From JBGASG01 sp046328035 (GTDB lineage Bacteria > Cyanobacteriota > Vampirovibrionia > Obscuribacterales > Obscuribacteraceae): DNA of 64,000 bases. The stretch is taken from positions 1 to 64,000 of the forward strand of contig JAXLXI010000006.1 in assembly GCA_046328035.1 (NCBI GenBank), written 5' to 3'. The first letter of the stretch is position 1, and every line of letters begins with the position of its first letter. The position numbers and the translations under genes are program-made. A model generated the notes under the pieces. It saw only the letters and a list, made by a program, of their open reading frames with translations, did no database searches and was not told the DNA's origin. Shown here piece after piece: positions 27,812 through 35,596 of this stretch.

Positions 27812-27988
27812 AAACGCGATCAGAATAGTTGAGCGTCGGGAATGACGATCAATGTGTTTCGTGTATCGCGTCGTCTATCGCCCGGATACCAACGAAAACC
27901 GCTCGCCACCATATGCGGTATCAGATTCGGAGATTTTGGTGGCATGTGAGAGTTTTACGCACGCACGGGCAGCCTTTGGGTTGAATCC

Positions 27989-28098
27989 GACCGGACAAAT
28001 GTGCAAGATCTTTGTATGTTTATCCGGTAACAATTAACCAGTGGTTGAAAATGACCGGACATACTGTTAAGATCTTTGTATGTATAGCCGGTCACAAT
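27989..28098. promoter_or_regulatory. Duplicated operator-like repeat before AbiE pair
   Basis: Two units of about 46 bp start at 27989 and 28053 (64 bp apart). Each has GACCGGACA at the left, AAGATCTTTGTATGT in the middle and CCGGT at the right. Unit 2 is nearly a dyad: GACCGGACATAC (28053-28064) against GTATGT...CCGGTC (28078-28093). AbiEi antitoxins are known to autorepress by binding repeats at the promoter, so this is probably its operator. The assumed abiEi ATG (28080) lies inside unit 2. Confidence 0.6.
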
Positions 28099-28895
28099 TC
28101 ACTAATGCTTGGTTTTTCGCACGACATCCGGTATTTACCACGGATGAGTTTGCCGCAGCCAATCAGCACACCAAGCGCGAGTCCAAGCATTCCTTGCTGG
28201 CATACAACCGCCGCTCTGGACGGCTCATCAACATAAGGAGAGGATTGTATGCGGTTGTGCCTGACGGTATGACTGCGGAGTCCTACATCGTCAATCCATA
28301 TTTGGTTGCTGCCAAGGCAACAGCGGATGCTGTAATCGCGTATCACAGCGCATTATCGTTTCAGGGCTATGCGTACAGCCAGTTCAATACGGTCACATAT
28401 TTGACAGCCCAAAAGGAAACGCAAAAGTTTGACTTTCAGGGAAGCGAGTACGTCGGTGTGACTCAACCGCGAGCGTTGCTCAGAAAGCGGACGAGTGATT
28501 TCGGCATAGAGGAAGCAGACCAAATGGGCATGAGTGTCCGCGTCACGTCGGTTGAACGGACGCTGGTCGATTGCTTTGATCGTTTGGACTTGGCTGGTGG
28601 AATCGAAGAAGTTTGGCGGTCGTTGCAATTGGTACCGCAGCTCCGCATGCGCGAGATAAATGAGTACGCGCGACTGCTAGGCAACAGCATCACAACCGCG
28701 AAAGTGGGTGTGTTTCTACAGTTCAACAAAGATCATTTCCGCGTCAAGGACGATGATCTTGAATTACTTCGTAAGCGCAGGCCGGCGAACAAATCGTACA
28801 TGGTGCCAGGAGACCGGGGGGGCAAGCTGATTTCCGATTGGAATCTGGTTGTTCCGCGATACGTTGTCGACAAAGGTTGGGAGGAGCCGATGTGA
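28080..28895 (+). CDS. abiEi: AbiEi-type antitoxin (type IV TA)
   Basis: 271 aa. N-terminal winged helix (HPVFTTDEFAAANQ...LLAYNRRSGRLINIRRGLYAVVP), followed by the AbiEi middle domain (YIVNPYLVAAKATADAVIAYHSALSFQG) and RVTSVERTLVDCFDRLDLAGGIEEVWRSL, which is typical of the family. In known AbiE systems this protein neutralises the toxin and represses the operon. Start uncertain: ATG 28080 lies in the repeat, but no later start keeps the HTH complete. A GTGA overlap links it to the toxin gene. Confidence 0.88.
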   Translation: MYSRSQFTNAWFFARHPVFTTDEFAAANQHTKRESKHSLLAYNRRSGRLINIRRGLYAVVPDGMTAESYIVNPYLVAAKATADAVIAYHSALSFQGYAYSQFNTVTYLTAQKETQKFDFQGSEYVGVTQPRALLRKRTSDFGIEEADQMGMSVRVTSVERTLVDCFDRLDLAGGIEEVWRSLQLVPQLRMREINEYARLLGNSITTAKVGVFLQFNKDHFRVKDDDLELLRKRRPANKSYMVPGDRGGKLISDWNLVVPRYVVDKGWEEPM

Positions 28896-29860
28896 AACTC
28901 TCCAGCCAAAAACTTATGGAGGTTGGTGCAGAGACCGGCTTTAAGCCTGATGCTCTCGAAAAGGTTGTGCGCCTCCTTGATCTGCTGAACCATATTTTCG
29001 AAAGTGACTACCTAAAAACAAGGCTCGTTCTGAAGGGCGGAACTGCACTAAATCTGTTCATCTTTGACGTTCCTCGTCTATCGGTGGACATTGACTTAAA
29101 TTACATCGGTGCAGTTGATGTTGAAAAAATGCAGGCAGAACGGCCGGTTGTCGAAGCAGAATTGCTCGCTATCTGTCGCCGTTGCGATCTAAGCATCAGT
29201 GAAATCCCATCCGACGATCATGCTGGCGGAAAATGGAGGCTCGCTTATCAAACGGCGTTCGGAGGCACCTCTAGTTTAGAACTCGATCTGAATTTCATGC
29301 ATCGGGTCGTGTTCCAAGGCGTCAGTGCTCTTGATTCACGCACACTTGGCTCATATCAAGCGCGCCAAATTCCGGTGCTTGATACTACTGAACTGGCAGC
29401 AGGCAAAATTTCTGCACTTTTGACACGAAGAGCAAGCCGTGATCTGTTCGACACATCGCGCCTACATGCTTATGTCAATCCACAGGACGAGCAATTTCGG
29501 CTGATTCATGTTCTCTATGGTGCCATGAATCCGCGCGCCGACTGGCGAAACGTCGGAGTGGAAAACATAGCTGGCGATCTAAAAGATTTGAAGAGGCAGC
29601 TAATTCCTGTGCTGCGTGTTCGCGATTTAGCAGCCAAGAAAGATGACGAGCAAATGCTGTCAAATATGATCGATGATTGCAAGAAGTTTGTGGCGCCGCT
29701 TTTCCCTTTAACCGCAACAGAGCGCGAGTTCATAGCGACTCTTCGCGATAAGGGCTCAATTGCGGCGAAATTGCTAACGGACAATCAGGACCTGATTGAA
29801 AAAATCAGCAAGCATCCAGGTCTTCTACGACGGGCTGCTGGAGCCCGACAGAAACAATGA
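28892..29860 (+). CDS. abiEii: AbiEii-type nucleotidyltransferase toxin
   Basis: 322 aa from GTG 28892, RBS GGAGGAG. DUF1814/AbiEii nucleotidyltransferase fold with LVLKGGTALNLF (about 46-56) and RLSVDIDLNY (about 62-71), supplying the G-G and D-x-D residues; SARDLFDTSRL-type helix near 200 (RRASRDLFDTSRLHAY). AbiEii toxins act on nucleotides or tRNA; phage abortive infection and element stabilisation are the known roles. Unusually, its stop overlaps the start of an MFS transporter by four bases. Confidence 0.88.
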   Translation: MKLSSQKLMEVGAETGFKPDALEKVVRLLDLLNHIFESDYLKTRLVLKGGTALNLFIFDVPRLSVDIDLNYIGAVDVEKMQAERPVVEAELLAICRRCDLSISEIPSDDHAGGKWRLAYQTAFGGTSSLELDLNFMHRVVFQGVSALDSRTLGSYQARQIPVLDTTELAAGKISALLTRRASRDLFDTSRLHAYVNPQDEQFRLIHVLYGAMNPRADWRNVGVENIAGDLKDLKRQLIPVLRVRDLAAKKDDEQMLSNMIDDCKKFVAPLFPLTATEREFIATLRDKGSIAAKLLTDNQDLIEKISKHPGLLRRAAGARQKQ

Positions 29861-31077
29861 CCGGCGTCGACAAAGCAACGATTCGGCGGTTGCTTTTCGT
29901 GAGAGGAATCCGTGCTCTTGCGGATGGCTATGTGAGTTTGCTGCTACCGATCTACTTACTGTCGCTCGGGATGACACCATTCGAGGTTGGCGCAATTGCT
30001 ACCGCAACGTTAGTTGGGTCGGGCGTGCTAACAGTCCTTGTCGGGTTGTATGCCTGGAGATTTGATTATCGCTTTCTGCTGATTGCTGCCTCAGCGGTGA
30101 TGTTGGGAACTGGGCTTGGGTTCGCTTTCTTGCACGACTTCTGGCCGCTCGTTCTGATCGCAGTTGTCGGCACCTTGAATCCATCGAATGGTGACGTGAG
30201 TGTATTTCTACCGCTGGAGCATGCGGTACTGTCGATTAATTCAACCGACGAAGAACGTACTCATACATTTGCTCATTACAGTCTAGTTGGAGCACTGTTA
30301 GCTGCAGTTGGCGCCTACGCAGCCGCTGTCCCGGATCTGCTCGTGACTAATTTTCACATCACTGCGCACGTGGCTTTGCAAGCTATGTTCCTGCTTTATG
30401 CAGTCTTCGGTTTGGTTTCGGCCACTGTTTATTCGACCTTGCCGGAAGAGCGAGAAGGTACGCACAAAAGTCCAGCGCCACTGAAACAGGCACGGCAAGC
30501 TGTGTTCAGATTAGCGGCGTTGTTTTGCATCGACTCCTTTGGTGGCGGCTTCGTTGTTCAGTCGATGTTGGCGCTATGGATGTTTCAGAAGTTCCAACTT
30601 TCTACCGCCGTGGCTGGTGGCATCTTTTTCTGGACAGGATTGTTCTCTGCGTTTTCTTATCTGGTTGCAGTTCGGATTGCGAAAAAGATTGGCTTGGTCA
30701 ACACGATGGTTTTTACTCACTTGCCGTCGAGCCTGTGTCTTGTAGCAATGCCGTTAGCTCCCGATCTTGGCTCGGTAATTGCGCTCCTTCTCATTCGCGG
30801 TGCGCTGTCGCAAATGGACGTGCCTACTCGCAGTTCATACGTAATGGCGATTGTGCCACCTGCGGAGCGTGCCGCCGCCGCGGCGATGACATCCGTACCC
30901 AGAAGCCTCGCTGCGTCAGCCGGGCCTCTTATTGCTGGGTACTTATTGAGCAAGTCAAGTTTCGGCTGGCCGCTAATAGTTGCTGGCGTACTGAAGATTA
31001 TTTATGATCTTCTGCTGCTTGCCATGTTTCGCGCAGTTAAACCACCAGAGGAAGCACCATCAGAAGTCGGTGGCTAA
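29857..31077 (+). CDS. MFS transporter
   Basis: 406 aa with 12 predicted helices and the MFS layout. It opens RRLLFVRGIRALADGYVSLLLPIYLLSLG, which resembles MFS exporters encoded beside ChrB-domain genes. Cytoplasmic loop between helices 6 and 7 at about 190-210 (PEEREGTHKSPAPLKQ). ATGA overlap with abiEii, and tail-to-tail 4-bp overlap with the small ChrB_C gene. It is not a CHR-family (ChrA) protein: there is no duplicated CHR domain. Chromate or metal export is possible but only from context. Confidence 0.88.
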   Translation: MTGVDKATIRRLLFVRGIRALADGYVSLLLPIYLLSLGMTPFEVGAIATATLVGSGVLTVLVGLYAWRFDYRFLLIAASAVMLGTGLGFAFLHDFWPLVLIAVVGTLNPSNGDVSVFLPLEHAVLSINSTDEERTHTFAHYSLVGALLAAVGAYAAAVPDLLVTNFHITAHVALQAMFLLYAVFGLVSATVYSTLPEEREGTHKSPAPLKQARQAVFRLAALFCIDSFGGGFVVQSMLALWMFQKFQLSTAVAGGIFFWTGLFSAFSYLVAVRIAKKIGLVNTMVFTHLPSSLCLVAMPLAPDLGSVIALLLIRGALSQMDVPTRSSYVMAIVPPAERAAAAAMTSVPRSLAASAGPLIAGYLLSKSSFGWPLIVAGVLKIIYDLLLLAMFRAVKPPEEAPSEVGG

Positions 31078-31514
31078 GCTGATTTCGTTTGATGTTGGCA
31101 CCATTTGTATAGCGCGTCGTATAACGGCGTCTCAAGTTCAAGTTTCTTGTGATCTTCGTTGCCGAGCATCAGAGCAAAGCCATGTGCGATTGCCTTAAGA
31201 CCGGCACCTTCGGCCGCCGTTCCCAAATCCTCGTTAACGTCGGCGGCGTGCACGATTTTCGCAAGCAGGTTCAGAGCGGGATCAGAAGTGAGATTGTGCT
31301 TCAGGATGATACTTTCAAACGAGCAACGTCCGTCGACGTGCCCTAACTCGACGCCAGGTACATCAAATGGAATTGCATTTTCATTCTCGGCCGTTGATTG
31401 AACTTCGTCACCTTTGACGAAAAGGAACTCTGCGTCCTTGTCGATGAAGCGCTTAATCAGCCAAGGGCAGGCAACGCGATCAACGTGCGCGTTTTGTCTC
31501 GTAACCCATTTCAT
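31074..31514 (-). CDS. Stand-alone ChrB C-terminal domain protein
   Basis: 146 aa, same length as and about 75% identical by eye to the protein at 4673-5113: MKWVTRQNAHVDRVACPWLIKRF, GVELGHVDGRCSFESIIL, LAKIVHAADV, LYDALYKWCQH. Convergent with the MFS gene (4-bp overlap). Its presence in both chr regions suggests it is a regular part of this type of cluster, probably acting with full-length ChrB or with the transporters. Function unknown. Confidence 0.85.
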   Translation of the reverse strand: MKWVTRQNAHVDRVACPWLIKRFIDKDAEFLFVKGDEVQSTAENENAIPFDVPGVELGHVDGRCSFESIILKHNLTSDPALNLLAKIVHAADVNEDLGTAAEGAGLKAIAHGFALMLGNEDHKKLELETPLYDALYKWCQHQTKSA

Positions 31515-31543
31515 AAGTTGTGCTCTAGTATGGGGATAAACAT

Positions 31544-31574
31544 GATGCGCCTCCCAACGAGCGGAAGGCGCATC
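31544..31574 (-). terminator. Hairpin between leftward genes
   Basis: GATGCGCCT (31544-31552) and AGGCGCATC (31566-31574) pair perfectly. It lies just after the stop of the YtkA/FixH-like gene (leftward). There is only a weak T-rich tail, so this may be a terminator or an mRNA 3' structure. Confidence 0.5.
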
Positions 31575-31588
31575 AATAAAGAAACGGT

Positions 31589-32026
31589 CTAGTCGACTTT
31601 TATAGCGACGTTCGCCTTCAACTGTTTTTGTCCTGGCGGTGTGAAGTCGATAGCAACGCGATACCGTCCGTGGTGCGGTAGGTCTGCGTTCGCCGTGAAT
31701 GCGTTACCAGACGAAGTCAGTGCGGACTCGGCAACCTGCTTTTTGCCTTCCATTACTTTCAACGATCCAGCACCGGATGTCACCGGTTTCAGCGATGGAT
31801 CTTTGATGTACACGGTGAAAGCCATCTTTTCCGTGTGCGGCTTCTTCTCGTTTTCGCGTTCTTCCTTCTCTTCTCCTTGCTCCTTGGAGACAACTTCGAA
31901 CGTGTATTCGCGAACTTCGGTGAATGCGCCGCCATGTTCGCGTTTCCCGTGTGAGAGTGCAGGCAAGGCGGAAATTCCGACTACGCCTGCTGTAGCAACC
32001 AGAGCAATCATTGTCTTTGTATTCAT
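31589..32026 (-). CDS. Exported YtkA/FixH-like domain protein
   Basis: 145 aa. The ATG at 32026 has a perfect AGGAGG box and gives a signal peptide (LVATAGVVGISALPALSHG). A charged Glu/Lys spacer (about 48-65) precedes a small beta-sandwich: MAFTVYIKDPSLKPV, LKVMEGKKQVAESAL, LPHHGRYRVAIDFTPPG. This resembles the YtkA/FixH-like domain fused to the MFP at 9020-10996. Possibly a periplasmic metal-handling protein. Downstream of the DUF1259 gene, probably one operon. Confidence 0.7.
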   Translation of the reverse strand: MNTKTMIALVATAGVVGISALPALSHGKREHGGAFTEVREYTFEVVSKEQGEEKEERENEKKPHTEKMAFTVYIKDPSLKPVTSGAGSLKVMEGKKQVAESALTSSGNAFTANADLPHHGRYRVAIDFTPPGQKQLKANVAIKVD

Positions 32027-32069
32027 AAATCCTCCTGACTGATGAACATTGATCTTTTTCGATAAGCAA

Positions 32070-32954
32070 TCATTTCGATTGCTGGGTATCCAGAGCTGCT
32101 TTGACACCTTGCGCGAGCTTCTCACTGGGACCAAATCCCCAGTAGTGAAGGAAAATGATGCGTGGGTTTTCGCCGGTCATGTGGTTATGTATCGCGACAA
32201 TCTTGATGTTGGCTTTCCGCAGCGCTTTGAGAACTGCTTGAACTTCGGATTCGAGCATCGCGAAATCGCCGTCAACAACTGCTTGGTTGTCGTTGCCTGC
32301 GAACGCGGCCCACGTATTCACGCCCATCGCTTTGCCGACTTCCATGCCGGACATGGTCGTCGTGCGACCAATGGTTGCCTTATAGACACCGTCTGTGAGC
32401 TTCCCCTTAGCGCCAAGAATGGAATCGATCTTGGCGGTGTCTAGCTTTCCCTTAGCTGGTTCAATGGACGCAGTTTGAACGGCCTCTTTTTTCGTGGCCG
32501 TTTCTTTCAGCTTGGCGAAGACCTTACCGACTGCGCTGGCGAGCTTGGTTTCGTCTCCCATGCCGCTAATGTGCATGAACATAATCCTGGGAGAATCCCA
32601 GAAGAAGTGATTGTGCAGAGCCGTAACGTCGAGCCCATTTGCGAGGGCAGTATCCATGACCGGCGCGACTTGATCTTCAGTCATCACAATATCGCCCATA
32701 GCCATCGTATGGCTGCCGGACTTTTGGAAGGAGGTCCACGCAGTAAGACCCAGTGGCGGTGTCATCTTTACACCAGCGACAATGGGATGAAGATCTTTTC
32801 GCGGATAGGAAACCTGGAATACACCACTGTCTTGCATGGTGCCTTTCAATCCGGTTTCCTTTTCGACGAGTGCAGTATCCACACCCGGTGCTGAGGCCAC
32901 ACTGCTTATTGCGCAAGCAATGCTCAAACCGGTTGCCAGTAGTAACGCTTTCAT
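32070..32954 (-). CDS. Exported DUF1259 (LppY/LpqO family) double-domain protein
   Basis: 294 aa with a signal peptide; ATG 32954 preceded by GGAGAC. Two DUF1259 units: the first with ALHNHFFWDSPRIMFMHISG, the second with AIHNHMTGENPRIIFLHYWG. The repeated HNH...P.I.F.H pattern suggests metal binding. DUF1259 proteins are frequently encoded near ChrB, in my recollection. Divergent from chrB copy 2 across a 185-bp region that contains the dyad, so it may share ChrB control. Confidence 0.85.
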   Translation of the reverse strand: MKALLLATGLSIACAISSVASAPGVDTALVEKETGLKGTMQDSGVFQVSYPRKDLHPIVAGVKMTPPLGLTAWTSFQKSGSHTMAMGDIVMTEDQVAPVMDTALANGLDVTALHNHFFWDSPRIMFMHISGMGDETKLASAVGKVFAKLKETATKKEAVQTASIEPAKGKLDTAKIDSILGAKGKLTDGVYKATIGRTTTMSGMEVGKAMGVNTWAAFAGNDNQAVVDGDFAMLESEVQAVLKALRKANIKIVAIHNHMTGENPRIIFLHYWGFGPSEKLAQGVKAALDTQQSK

Positions 32955-33073
32955 TTCGTCTCCTTAAGTACAGGAAATCAGTAGGAGCATGAATCCCTAA
33001 AGGTGAACAGAATCCAAGCAGGCTGCCATGCCTGCCAAGAGAATAGGATCACCTGTAACGCCCAATTCGCTCA

Positions 33074-33113
33074 GTGTAACATTCGTTGCTCGCCGTAGCA
33101 ACGGTTGTTACAC
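33074..33113. promoter_or_regulatory. Perfect dyad operator upstream of chrB copy 2
   Basis: Outer arms GTGTAAC (33074-33080) and GTTACAC (33107-33113); inner arms GTTGCT (33085-33090) and AGCAAC (33097-33102). Both arm pairs are perfect, with four bases between outer and inner arm on each side and a 6-base centre. Located 27 bp before the chrB GTG and 120 bp before the divergent DUF1259 gene. TGTTAC and GCAAC words recur before chrB copy 1. Probably the ChrB binding site. Confidence 0.7.
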
Positions 33114-33139
33114 TTATACGTAACTGTCGAGGTAAAGGC

Positions 33140-34108
33140 GTGAGCTGGCTCGTTTTCACTTACTCTCTTCCGTCAAGCGCACGGTCGAGTCCCCGCGTAA
33201 CCATATGGCGAAGGCTAAATCGTCTAGGCGCAATATCGCCGCGCGGCGGTGTGCACATACTGCCGGATCGCGAAGACTGCATGGAATCGTTTCAGTGGCT
33301 GACCAAGGAGGTTCAGCAGCAAAAGGGCGACTGCCTATTCATGAGAGTGGAGGCATTCGAAGGACTAACCGATCAAGATCTCATCGCACTTTTTCAAGAA
33401 AAGAGCGACAAGGAATATTCCGAGCTTGAAGAGTCTCTTGCCGAGCTGGAGAAGAAACGAAAGTCACCGGAGGATTCGGATGAAGCAGCGAGACTGCATG
33501 TCGAAATCGAGAAACTGCGTAAAAGGCATTCTGAAATGTCGCGCACTGATTTTTTCGATGCTCCTGGCGGCGCCCGCATAGCCTCACGTCTTGCACGCCT
33601 TGAGAGGATGCTCGGCTCAACTGCAGTTCAACCAGAAGTTGCGCGCGTATCAATTGATGATTTTCAAAACAAAGTTTGGGTCACACGACCTAGACCGCAT
33701 GTTGATCGTCTGGGCTGTGCGTGGCTTATCCGCAGGTTCATAGACGAAGACGCAAAGATCAAATATTCGAATAAACCGACTAAGCAGGAGGTCGCCTTCG
33801 ATATGAAAGAAGGCGGAACGTTCGGCCATGTTGGTAATTTGTGCACATTCGAAACGATGATGCTTGCGTTTGATCTATCAGAACCTGGGCTGCAAACGGT
33901 TGCCGAGATTGTCCACGAAATTGATCTTCGTGACTCGCGATACCTACACCCGGAAACTGCAGGTGTCGATTCGATTTTGAAGGGGTGGCTCCTCAAAGAT
34001 TTTTCAGACGAGCAGCTTGAGTCACATGGACTAGCGCTCTTCGATGGGTTGCACGCTGACATCCTGAGGAAGGAAAAAGCCGGTGGAGGAGAGAAGAGCA
34101 AAGAATGA
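33140..34108 (+). CDS. chrB: ChrB-type chromate-responsive regulator, copy 2
   Basis: 322 aa from GTG 33140 (GAGGTAAAG RBS). The same architecture as copy 1: N-terminal domain WLVFTYSLPSS...LNRLGAISPRGGVHILPDREDCMESFQWL, a Glu/Lys helix (about 85-160), and the ChrB_C domain KVWVTRPRPHVDRLGCAWLIRRF...EIVHEIDLRDSRYLHPE. It heads a four-gene operon chrB-tolC-RND-MFP, each junction overlapping or 1-2 bp apart. Expected to derepress the operon in response to chromate, by analogy with known ChrB. Confidence 0.92.
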   Translation: MSWLVFTYSLPSSARSSPRVTIWRRLNRLGAISPRGGVHILPDREDCMESFQWLTKEVQQQKGDCLFMRVEAFEGLTDQDLIALFQEKSDKEYSELEESLAELEKKRKSPEDSDEAARLHVEIEKLRKRHSEMSRTDFFDAPGGARIASRLARLERMLGSTAVQPEVARVSIDDFQNKVWVTRPRPHVDRLGCAWLIRRFIDEDAKIKYSNKPTKQEVAFDMKEGGTFGHVGNLCTFETMMLAFDLSEPGLQTVAEIVHEIDLRDSRYLHPETAGVDSILKGWLLKDFSDEQLESHGLALFDGLHADILRKEKAGGGEKSKE

Positions 34109-35595
34109 TGCGTCGCGAACGGCAATGCATACATGCTCCGGGAATCGGCTCACTAAGCCGGTTGACGTTTGCGGTCATTGCCGTTCTCTTCATTCTTATC
34201 GAATCACGATCTGTCCTTGCGCAAGAACTGCGCAGTCCGATCACCACTGAGGCAGCGGCTTCAGCGCCACTGATAAAACTGACTCTTGTGCAAACTATCG
34301 ATCTTGCCAAATCCAACTATCCGGAAATTAAAGCTTCTATTTTTCATCAACAGGCAGCAGAAGCCGGTATTCAGAAGGCGCGCACGGCCTATTTGCCGAA
34401 GGGAAGCATGTTGATTCAGGAATTGCGCGCCACATCCAACAACATAACTGGACCGTTATTTCCACAGATGACGATTCCACAGATTAGTGGTGCGGTTAAA
34501 GGCGGTAACGATCTAACAGGTGGTTGGCTCAGTGGCGCCGGGATGATTACTTCTTGGGAGCCCTTCGATTTTGGTTTGCGAAAGGCTCAAGTCAACTTGG
34601 CCAGATCCCAAACACAACAGGCGTCCGCTCAACTTGTCGTGACGGAACTGGATGTAGAAACTGCTGCGGCAGATTCGTTCTTGCGGGTTTTGCATGCCCA
34701 GCAAGCCCTCAAAGCAGCTCAGGCAAAACTCGAACGATTGAAAACTTTCGCCGAAACAGTACACGTTCTTGCGCAAAAGGAACTAAAAGCTGCAACCGAT
34801 GAATATCTTGCAGAGGCGGAAGTAGCGAGGGCGAGAGACGAAGTTACTGAATCTGAACAAGCTTTGGATCTTGCCACCATAGCTCTTTCGAAATCTATTG
34901 GTATGGCGAACGCGCCATTAGTCCTTGATGGCGAAGTGCTGTTGGACGATGTGCAAACATTCACTCCGACCTTCGGCGATCCTTTCAATCACCCCGTCGT
35001 TTTGGCTCAGCAAGCAGCAGTGAATGTTGCATCCGCTCGTCGGCGAGTGATTGCAAAAACATATTATCCGCAGTTCAATCTTCTTGGTGCATTGTATGGA
35101 CGCGGAAGTGGCTTCAACACTGATGTCTCGATCAATCAGGCGCGTGGATACTATCCAACAAAATTCAACTACGCTGTGGGACTCAGCATCACATTTCCCT
35201 TTCTGGACATCTTTCAACTTCGCGCTGAACAGAAGATAGCAACAAAGCAAGAATCAGAAGAACGGGCGCGATTAGATCTCGCTGTTTTGAACATCAAATC
35301 TCAGGACGCCGAGGCCGAAGCCCTGCTGAGAGCTGCGAAGAAGATTGCTGCAAACGCGCCAGTCAAAGTAAAGGCCGCAACCGAGGCCGCGCGCAGCACT
35401 GAGATTCGTTATCGCTATGGACTCGCGAGTGTCAACGATGTGGCATTGAACGAACAACTCTTGAGGCAATCGCAAGTGGATTACGCAACCGCACAATTGC
35501 GGGTATGGCGGGCATTATTAGCCGTTGCTGCTGCAAATGGCGATCTTCAACCATTCAGACTTCTAGTTACCCAAGCTGGATCGCGGAGGCAATAG
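34105..35595 (+). CDS. TolC-family outer membrane efflux protein, chrB operon 2
   Basis: 496 aa; ATG 34105 overlaps the chrB stop. Signal-like segment VIAVLFILIESRSVLAQE near 30-47. OEP repeats with long coiled coils; STEIRYRYGLASVNDVALNEQLL near the C-terminus corresponds to the same stretch in copy 1 (1382-2851). Outer-membrane exit duct of the pump encoded by the next two genes. Confidence 0.93.
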   Translation: MMRRERQCIHAPGIGSLSRLTFAVIAVLFILIESRSVLAQELRSPITTEAAASAPLIKLTLVQTIDLAKSNYPEIKASIFHQQAAEAGIQKARTAYLPKGSMLIQELRATSNNITGPLFPQMTIPQISGAVKGGNDLTGGWLSGAGMITSWEPFDFGLRKAQVNLARSQTQQASAQLVVTELDVETAAADSFLRVLHAQQALKAAQAKLERLKTFAETVHVLAQKELKAATDEYLAEAEVARARDEVTESEQALDLATIALSKSIGMANAPLVLDGEVLLDDVQTFTPTFGDPFNHPVVLAQQAAVNVASARRRVIAKTYYPQFNLLGALYGRGSGFNTDVSINQARGYYPTKFNYAVGLSITFPFLDIFQLRAEQKIATKQESEERARLDLAVLNIKSQDAEAEALLRAAKKIAANAPVKVKAATEAARSTEIRYRYGLASVNDVALNEQLLRQSQVDYATAQLRVWRALLAVAAANGDLQPFRLLVTQAGSRRQ

Positions 35596-35596
35596 C

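Noticed and set aside
27852..28037. Small protein-coding gene before abiEi
   Set aside because: It runs through the operator-like repeats and has no RBS or family resemblance.
29857..31077. MFS gene as the missing chrA
   Set aside because: Topology and length are MFS; no duplicated CHR domain is present.
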